A DNA stretch of 18,752 nucleotides from Xenoacremonium recifei (taxonomy: Eukaryota > Ascomycota > Sordariomycetes > Hypocreales > Nectriaceae). This document shows positions 7,676-14,800 of the stretch, one piece after another. Made by a program: the position numbers and the translations under genes. Location: contig WOFQ01000164.1 in NCBI GenBank assembly GCA_012184525.1, forward strand, positions 1 through 18,752, read 5' to 3'. Below the pieces are notes generated by a model. The model had not been told where the DNA came from. It saw only the letters and a list, made by a program, of their open reading frames with translations, and ran no database searches. Each line of letters starts with the position of its first letter. The stretch's first letter is position 1.

Positions 7676-9535
7676 CTAGCTCAGTGTTGTCGAGAGACTC
7701 GCCCGCAAAGATTGCATCTCCATGGCAAAAACATCCTTTTCATACTTCGAAGCCACCACCTCCCTCTTCCTCTTTCGATTCTGGCCATTGAGGCTGATAG
7801 ATTGAAGAGGCATTTGCGTGTAAAACTTCGCAAGCATCAAGTCCACGATCATACATCTACTAGTGCGTTTATCGTAGAGTACGTTGCGCGGCTCTGCATC
7901 GCAGTGAAGGACACCGTGCTGGTGTAGTAGACCGAGCGCAGCGAGGATCTCGTTCGTGACTTTTGCGTTGACTTGTCCTAGTTCTTTCAAGACTGGCCGT
8001 CCGCCATAACTGAGGACCATGAAGTGCTCATACACGCCGCTGTCGTAGTAGTAGGGCTTGATAAGGTTGATGATACCGAGAGAGACGGGAACGAACTTCC
8101 CTTGGAGGTCCCGAAGATGTCTGTACATCTTGTTCTCGTGCTGTAGATGTTCTGCATCTATTGCCTCCACGCCTTTTGCCACCAGCGTATAACCATGCGA
8201 TGATAGACATAGTTTGAAGAGAGACCCCCGCGACCCAGAAAGGTAGAGTGGCATACAATCAGCATCATCCCCGCGATCAATTGCCAGTTGAAGGCGCAAG
8301 AGAGCCAGAAATTCCCGTTGATTAATGTGAGACTTGCCATGGTCTGCAGCATTGGGACATCTCTGGTCTAACGACCCGCCGAAGGCGACTCCGCGGAGGC
8401 ACTCCTGGGTGCAGTATGGCCGTTCTTGTATGCTCTGTTGCTTGTCCGAGCCTTCTTGTATGACTGAGCCACTGCTCTGTACTTGTGTTCCGCTTGAACC
8501 GATACTTGATTTGCCTGCCGATCGACCGGTCGGATTTGGTGTTGGAGAAGGGCTGTCGTCATCTTTTTGATCATCGTCGCTGGATTGCTGTGTTTCATCG
8601 CTGAGAGGCATGCATCGCGAACGCGTTCGAATCGGTGAGCGCGCGAAGCCTTTCCAGCGTTGTGCCTTGTACGGCGTCGTATGTTTCCCTTTGCGAATTG
8701 TCGCCGGAATACTCCTCAGCACGTCTTCGTACTCCATAGACCATGTGTCAAGGTTGTCGGCAGCATCGTGCCACGCTTGCGACGGCGGTAGCGATCGAAT
8801 GGCTTGAAGCACAAAGGCAAAGACTTGCGCCACAGCCGTCCTGTGAAGTCGGTTTTCATCATCATCCTCAACATCAAGGCTTGGTACGCAAACGGAGTAG
8901 TAGACGCAGGAGGGATCGCCTGGGATGTAGAGGAAGATGTACGTCTCTCCCGTGCAAACGTAGCCATACTGGATGCCTTTGCCCACCATATAGGAAAAGA
9001 GTTGCGTTACCACAGCGGTGGTGAGCCGTCTGGCAGCGAACACAAAACCCTCGCCCTCTTGGTTGATTACATCACGATCTGGTTGGATTTCTGCTTCCAG
9101 TCCCGTAATGACCTCGTCGCGACTCAACTTATGAGGCGCTTTATACTCGATCGCGACTGCTGGGAACTTCCGATTATCTGATGTTCGGGATATGCAAAAC
9201 TGGTCAGCTCGATTGCCTTTTCCTCGCGCTTTTCGACGTCTGGTTGTTCTAGCTGGTCTTGAGCTGAGAGAGACTTGTTCCATCGATTCGGAAAGGGACT
9301 CGTCGGTAGTCCCGAGGTTGGTGTGACTTTCGAAGGCCACTGTTCCGTTGAGGCCGAGATGACTCAGGTTTGGATCGTCGTAAGTAGCGTCTACGAGCTT
9401 CTGAACTGCATTCTCCACCACGTCTCGCTCGCCATTTCGGAGGCCAATCTCGCTGCTAATCGGGTGGAGCAGTGATTTGACGTATTCCAGTTGATGTCGA
9501 GATGGATAGATATCCCGCACATCGGGCCTCCTCAT
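7676..9535 (-). CDS. Endonuclease-like (EYK) plus protein-kinase-like fusion protein (619 aa)
   Basis: Single-exon gene; the ATG is at 9535, since the longer frame upstream offers only TTG. Residues about 20-270 contain an N-terminal module with ADQFCI (Asp111) and VAIEYKAPHKLSRDE (Glu130, Lys132), resembling the D...ExK core of PD-(D/E)XK nucleases. A low-complexity acidic Ser/Pro linker covers about 305-360. A Cys/His motif follows (CTQEC ... CPNAADHG; Cys375, Cys379, Cys393, His399), common in fungal kinase-like proteins of this type. The C-terminal lobe pattern is kinase-like: glycine loop GSRGSLF near 434, VAK Lys454, HEN Glu468, HCDAEPRN with His544, Asp546 and Asn551, and VDL Asp565 in the DFG position. 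The catalytic residues look intact although the loop is non-canonical. Endonuclease-kinase fusions are described among Crinkler/RHS-like eukaryotic effectors; placing this protein there is inference. No signal peptide is seen. Confidence 0.72.
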   Translation of the reverse strand: MRRPDVRDIYPSRHQLEYVKSLLHPISSEIGLRNGERDVVENAVQKLVDATYDDPNLSHLGLNGTVAFESHTNLGTTDESLSESMEQVSLSSRPARTTRRRKARGKGNRADQFCISRTSDNRKFPAVAIEYKAPHKLSRDEVITGLEAEIQPDRDVINQEGEGFVFAARRLTTAVVTQLFSYMVGKGIQYGYVCTGETYIFLYIPGDPSCVYYSVCVPSLDVEDDDENRLHRTAVAQVFAFVLQAIRSLPPSQAWHDAADNLDTWSMEYEDVLRSIPATIRKGKHTTPYKAQRWKGFARSPIRTRSRCMPLSDETQQSSDDDQKDDDSPSPTPNPTGRSAGKSSIGSSGTQVQSSGSVIQEGSDKQQSIQERPYCTQECLRGVAFGGSLDQRCPNAADHGKSHINQREFLALLRLQLAIDRGDDADCMPLYLSGSRGSLFKLCLSSHGYTLVAKGVEAIDAEHLQHENKMYRHLRDLQGKFVPVSLGIINLIKPYYYDSGVYEHFMVLSYGGRPVLKELGQVNAKVTNEILAALGLLHQHGVLHCDAEPRNVLYDKRTSRCMIVDLMLAKFYTQMPLQSISLNGQNRKRKREVVASKYEKDVFAMEMQSLRASLSTTLS

Positions 9536-10136
9536 TGGAAAACCCTCTAGGGATGAAAAACCAACAAGTCCAAGCGGCAGAAAGTTCAAGTACGTTCCCC
9601 TCCTCCATTCGAGGGTTCCGTAACTCCAGCCCGTTATTCAACTCCAGATCCTTTCTCAATCCCAGGTCCCTAGTCCCGCGGTGTTGCAGTTCGTCTTGAG
9701 GCTTCCCGTCATTGACTTCGGAGCTCTCTCAGAGACTATTGATAGAGGGTCTAGCTTGGCCAAAGGGTCAAAGGCTAGGTCGCCGTCGAAGATCATTCGT
9801 CCGAAAGATCTTTCGTTCGTAGGTTTGCAGTCAGCGCATCATACGAGCCCGTAGGGTCCGCCAGGCTCTACAGCGATACGGGCACGGCTTGTCGAGGTTC
9901 CGCGTGCGGCTGCCAACGCCTTCCCAGGCCCTCCAAAGAGGACCCCGTTGGTGCGCATTGCGGTATTGTCAAGTAGTTGAGGTCGTAGTTGTGAAGCCAG
10001 AGGTCGGTCTGACCGCCTGTTAGAGCCTCAGTAGTCGTTTGGCCGATTTTGTAGGTGTTAGGTGTGCGGCAGGGGCCCCCTGTCTACTATAACACTAACA
10101 GTCTACGCCAAGAAAGAAATTTTTTGAGGGGAGGGT
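9536..10136. other. Intergenic region between divergent kinase gene and TPR relic
   Basis: No supported gene. It contains the 5' flank of the minus-strand kinase-like gene. A 14-bp perfect palindrome, CGAAAGATCTTTCG, lies at 9802-9815, about 270 bp upstream of that gene's ATG. Just before the TPR relic there is CACTAAC near 10093, which would fit an intron branch site, and an AG at 10132-10133 that could be an acceptor, but no matching upstream coding exon was found. Confidence 0.4.
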
Positions 10137-11030
10137 GATATTCGGCGAGAGGTGCTTGGAGAGGAACACCCAGATACAATCGAGAGCATGGCGTCGCTCT
10201 CGATGACATACTATGCACAAGGTCGGTACGAGGAGGCAGAGCGCCTTGAGAAGCAGGCTCTGGATCTGCGACTGGAGGTGCTTAGAGAAAAACATCCGGA
10301 TACAATCGAGAGCATGGCGTCCCTCGCGATGACGTACCATGCACAAGGTCGGTATAACAAGGCGGAGCGTCTTAAGAAGCAGGCACTGGATCTGCAACGG
10401 GAGGCTTTTGGAGAGAAACACCCCGATACAATTGCGAGCATGGCGTCCCTCGCGACGATGTACCATGCGCGGGGTCAGTATAAGAAGGCAGAGCATCTTA
10501 AGAAGCAGGCACTGGATCTTCGACGGAGGGTCCTTGGAGAGAAACACCCGGATACACTTGAGAACATGCGAGACCTCGCGACAATATATTATAATCAGGG
10601 TCGGTATAGCGAGGCAGATGATCTTTACCAGCAGGTATTAGATCTTCGACGGGAGGTGCTCGGAGAAAAACACCCAGTTACAATTGAGAGCATGGCAGAC
10701 CTCGCGGCGATATACCATAATCAGGGTCAGTATATCGAGCCAGAGCCTTTATTTCAGCAGGCACTGGATCTTCGACGGGAAGTGCTCGGAGAAAAACACC
10801 CAGGTACAATTGCGAGCATGCGAGAACTCGCAGCAACATATACTATGCAGGGTCGGTACAGCGAGGCAGAGAATTTTCAGCAGCAAGCCTTGGATCTTCA
10901 ACGGCGAGTGCTTGGAGAGAAGTACCCGGATACAATCTAGAACTTGCGAGAACTGGCGGCGACCCAACGCGCCTTCCAGACCCCTGTTCAGGGTAAACGT
11001 CGTCATGGATCCTTCAAGGAAATGGCGTGA
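10137..11030 (+). pseudogene. Truncated TPR-repeat gene (kinesin light chain-like TPRs), probable relic of an NLR
   Basis: A frame encodes six complete 42-residue tetratricopeptide repeats and the start of a seventh, with units such as VLGEKHPDTIES ... LATIYYNQGRYSEAE ... QALDLRRE. This is the TPR_10/TPR_12 type found in kinesin light chains and in the C-terminal sensor of many fungal NB-ARC or NACHT proteins. The longest frame begins at a GTG (10152). In-frame TPR similarity starts abruptly at DIRREVLG (10137), just after a TGA at 10125-10127, so the 5' end is missing. At 10938-10940 a TAG stands where other units have GAG (Glu), and TPR-like NLRELAAT continues past it; the frame closes at TGA 11028-11030. 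No upstream NTPase domain is present. A real gene with an unseen 5' exon cannot be excluded, but the simplest reading is a decayed NLR tail. Confidence 0.7.
10152..10940 (+). repeat. Tandem 126-nt TPR-coding repeats
   Basis: Unit starts fall at 10152, 10278, 10404, 10530, 10656, 10782 and 10908, an exact 126-nt (42-codon) period without indels. Units are clearly homologous but not identical, with shared blocks such as CTTGGAGAGAAACACCC and variants, and GGCACTGGATCT. The last unit is cut by the TAG at 10938-10940. Confidence 0.9.
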
Positions 11031-11800
11031 GGATTCTAGTGGTGGGAAGTATAATAGCAATATCATTTTATATTTATATTTATCACGTATTTGCAAATGC
11101 TTGCAGCCTGGTAGGTTTTACGCGCATGGGGTGATGGGCCCTGTTACGCATCAAGCCGCGCCAGCCTGTCATTTTCTCCGCATCACCAACTTTGCGTTGG
11201 ATTTTCCACTTTGCACCTTTACACCACAACAGGGCTTTGCGATTGACCTGGCGCAGCGGTACTTCACATCACCCAGCATTCTGATTGGCCTCGAAATCTG
11301 CGCCTGGCGCCTAGCCACAGGAATTTTTTTCAGCTACTGAGGATCCCTCCTTCCCTGCTACGACCGCCTCCTCCGCACGCGAAATCCCGCAAAGATGCTT
11401 GCTAGCGACGATAATCCATCGTCGTCCCCGACTCAAGGCGAACGTGAAGCCATGTCGCTGATATCATCATATCGCACCACAAGATCAACGTGGCCTCGCC
11501 TATGGAGATAGCGCCTGGCCTTTTCGAGCTAGGACGTTATTACAGGCCACTTCCCGTGATTCCGCCTCGACTCCTTGCCTTATGGCATTCGACCAATTAC
11601 TGTAAGATGCGCTAGATTGGGCTCCATCAATAATTCTGCCTTGGCAGCACCTCAGCCACCCTACAGATGTTGACTTCTATAGCCATCACTGTTACGCATG
11701 CTTGCCGATTTCTCCTTCTAATCCTCAACCATTCGGCTCCAGATGCTCGCCGCGAGCCAGAAATCTCGAAGCATATATTCTCTACAGCTACTCGGTTCCC
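11031..11800 (+). promoter_or_regulatory. 5' flank of the NLR gene
   Basis: No supported ORF. AT-rich sequence at 11060-11095 is followed by a pyrimidine-rich flank. A reverse CCAAT element (ATTGG) lies at about 11283-11287. A 7-bp inverted repeat CGACGAT/ATCGTCG separated by 5 nt lies at 11406-11424, about 380 bp upstream of the ATG. The leader close to the ATG is CT-rich and the ATG context is TCCCATGG. Which of these elements act is not visible from sequence. Confidence 0.35.
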
Positions 11801-14800
11801 ATGGCTGAGATCGGATTAGCTGCAAGCGTCATCGCAATTATCGAGCTGACCGCCAAGGTCTCCGCGCTCTGCCTCCACTACTCTACTGCTGTCAGAAATG
11901 CTAGTGCAGACATTAAACGTCTCCAGGACCGATTAACCAACTTGGGCGCCACATTTCGAGCTGTTCAGAAGCTTCTCGATGGCCAGGATAGCCACACGCT
12001 GCCGACGTCGAGAGAATTGGTCGACTCTCTCCGAGACTGCACCACTATACTGGACCAGGTGCAGATTAAGCTGGATCCAGACAAGACCGGAGAAGCAATG
12101 CGCCGTTTCAGCGTTCGTGCCCTCAAGTGGCCGTTAGATAGCAAAGAGGTCAACGATGTTCTCTCTCGGCTGCAACGCCACGAACAGACAATCACTTTTG
12201 GTCTTCAAATCGATCAAACGTAAGTTACCAAAGCGGTAAGAGTAGTGGAATAAAGCTAATACCAACCTTGAAGCACGCTTCTCCTCGATATAAGGCAAAG
12301 GTTAGGAGGCATCTCTGCTCAGCCCGAGGAGGATGTTTGCAATCCTTGCTTTGGCGTACCATCCGAGCGCAACCGCCCCCCACCTCAGCTCAAACCCACC
12401 AAATCCTTCGATTGCCCCGCCATAGAGCCTACCAACTTCGCCGTCGGGGTCATTGAGCTTGCGGGTCTCTTCGGCTCCTGTCTAGAGGCAGTGGACCAGG
12501 TGCAGACCGACCGATCATTCGGGTCCGACTCGCACGTACTAGACGCCAGGTTCAAGGCTGCCAAGGTCTGTCTCGAGAAATGGGGTCGAATTGTAGGGTT
12601 CAACGAGAAGGCGTTCTCGGAAAATCATCAACCAGCTCTCGACGATCGCGATACATCTGCGGCGGTACAGGATATTTTCCAGATCATTAATACCCTCTGT
12701 GGTGCGGGCGACGCGTCTGTATACCGTTCCAACCGGGCTGCGACGCCAGGTGATGACGTCTCGTTGGGCTCGCTCCGACAGCACGGCGCAAGGCGACGTA
12801 AGCGAACTTGGATGCTCTGGGGCAAGACAGAGCGCGCAGACCAGGTCGAGCTGTTCGAAAAGCTGGTGCAACAACTGCACAACTTGGTGCCCGTCAATGC
12901 AGTGCAGGGTACGCGACCAGTACATAGCAAGCTCGCGTCCGGGCTAGGTGCGTATCTGAATGCTGCCTCGGTGCTCCTCTAACCGAGATCAGGAACTTCC
13001 CCAGACCATGCTTGGTCCTCTGAGCTACAGCGGATCCTCGCCCGGATCGAAGAGAGGAATAGAGGTACATAACGGCATCATTCCTGAGCTTCATGTATTA
13101 AACTAACGGTGCGAAGCCGAGACGCGACGGGAACTCCACTTCTGGCTCGGCCGCTGGTCCCCAAACGAACGCTACCATGACTCCGTCGAGACAAAGCTCG
13201 TCGACACCTGCGATTGGATCTTCCACCGGCCCGTATTTCAGAACTGGCTCAACCAAGAATTCCCCGCAGGCCCAAAGCTGCTATGGATCAACGGACCCGC
13301 GGGGTTCGGCAAGACGATTCTCTGCGCGCACGTCGTCAAACATCTCTCGTCCACGCTTGAGACACCGGTCGCTAATTTCTTCTTCTCATCCGACCACGAG
13401 AGCCGCGAAGACCCTTTCGTGGCCGTACGATCATGGATTTCCCAGGTCGTGTCGCAGCACGAGGGCGCGTTCGAGCATGTCCGCCAGAGATGGCAGGCTG
13501 ATTCAGATCCCGTCGCGACGCGTGCGAATGCCGTCGTGCTCTTTACACAGCTCCTCCACGCTGTTCCCGGCTGTACATTCGTTGTCGACGGTCTAGACGA
13601 ATGCACTCGCTTGGACAACAGCAACACGTCGGTCACCAGATTCCTCCACACTGTTACGGACGCGGTTGTTGGGACGAACACTCGCGTTCTCGTGGTCAGT
13701 CGCGCCGAGCCAGAGATTCGACACGCCTTCACAGACTGCGCGCTCATAAACGTTGCCGAATACGAGATTTCACTCGATGACGTACGATCCGACACGGCCG
13801 CCTATTCCAAAGATATTGTCGACAGGAAACTATCCAACAAGAGCGACGATTTGCGATCGACCCTCTCGGAAGCAATGACCGACCAATGCGAAGGCCAGTT
13901 TCTCTGGCTGAAGATGCAGGAGAAATCTTTAGGGAGGTGGATGAACAAGAAACAGCTCCAGCATACCATCAAGGAAACCCCGGCTGAGCTGGATCGATTA
14001 TACGACCGAAGCTGGCAGAGAATCAACCAGTCTCGAGAGTGGATGAGGGAACGTAGCTACGCCCTATTACGCTTCGCGGCATTCGCACTACGGCCCCTGA
14101 CAGTCTGTGAGGTCGCCGAAGCTGTCCTTATCGACGAATCTGAAGACTTGCCGATCGAAGATCTCCCCGACGCTGTGGATGACGACTATATTGACAGGGG
14201 AATAGTCGGCCTTTGTGGGCCACTCTTGGAGGTCAGGAGCCAACACTCTGATACCGCCGCCGGCCTTCGAACAGTGCACCTGACGCACTTCTCCGTCAAG
14301 CAGTATCTGCTGTGTAATCTTCCCATGCCTGGCTGGATCCAGGAGAACGAGCGCTTACGGGGTGAATACCAAAATACCTTCCTCGCCAAGGCCTGTCTTC
14401 ACTACATCAATTTCCGGCGAGTCTGGCGAGAAGTCCCAGATCACACCTCCTGTCTCGGCATGGCATTCCGCAATTATGCAGCAGCGTCTTGGCATCTCCA
14501 TATGAAATCCGGCTTGCGCACCGATGGGGAACTATTGGCGCTCGCCATCCGATTCTTTGATAGAAGCAACCACGCCTGGAATGCCTGGAGCATATGGTTC
14601 GATAAACAGGACGCTCAGCTTCAGAGACTTGGGACTGAATCCACCTCATCTAGCCCGCTCTATTACGCAGTGGTGCTTGAATTAACAACTGTGGCAAGTG
14701 CTTTGATAAAAGAACAGAGTTGTGACGTGAATGAAAGAAACGCCCTGGGGAGATCCGCCCTCGAAGTCGCATGCGCAAAGGGAAACACAGAGGTTGTGAA

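Noticed and set aside
9802..9815. 14-bp palindrome CGAAAGATCTTTCG as a regulatory site
   Set aside because: It is perfect but isolated, with no second copy or known factor to link it to; noted only within the intergenic entry.
10095..10547. 150-codon minus-strand frame across the TPR repeats
   Set aside because: It is the antisense image of the 126-nt TPR repeat; the peptide repeats in step with the sense units.
12221..12982. In-frame TAA codons suggesting the NLR is a pseudogene
   Set aside because: Each falls inside a short GT-AG interval with a branch-like site, and removing all three restores one continuous 1,890-residue frame.
13238..13795. 185-codon minus-strand frame opposite the NACHT exon
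   Set aside because: It lies antisense to Walker A and Walker B coding sequence and shows no domain.
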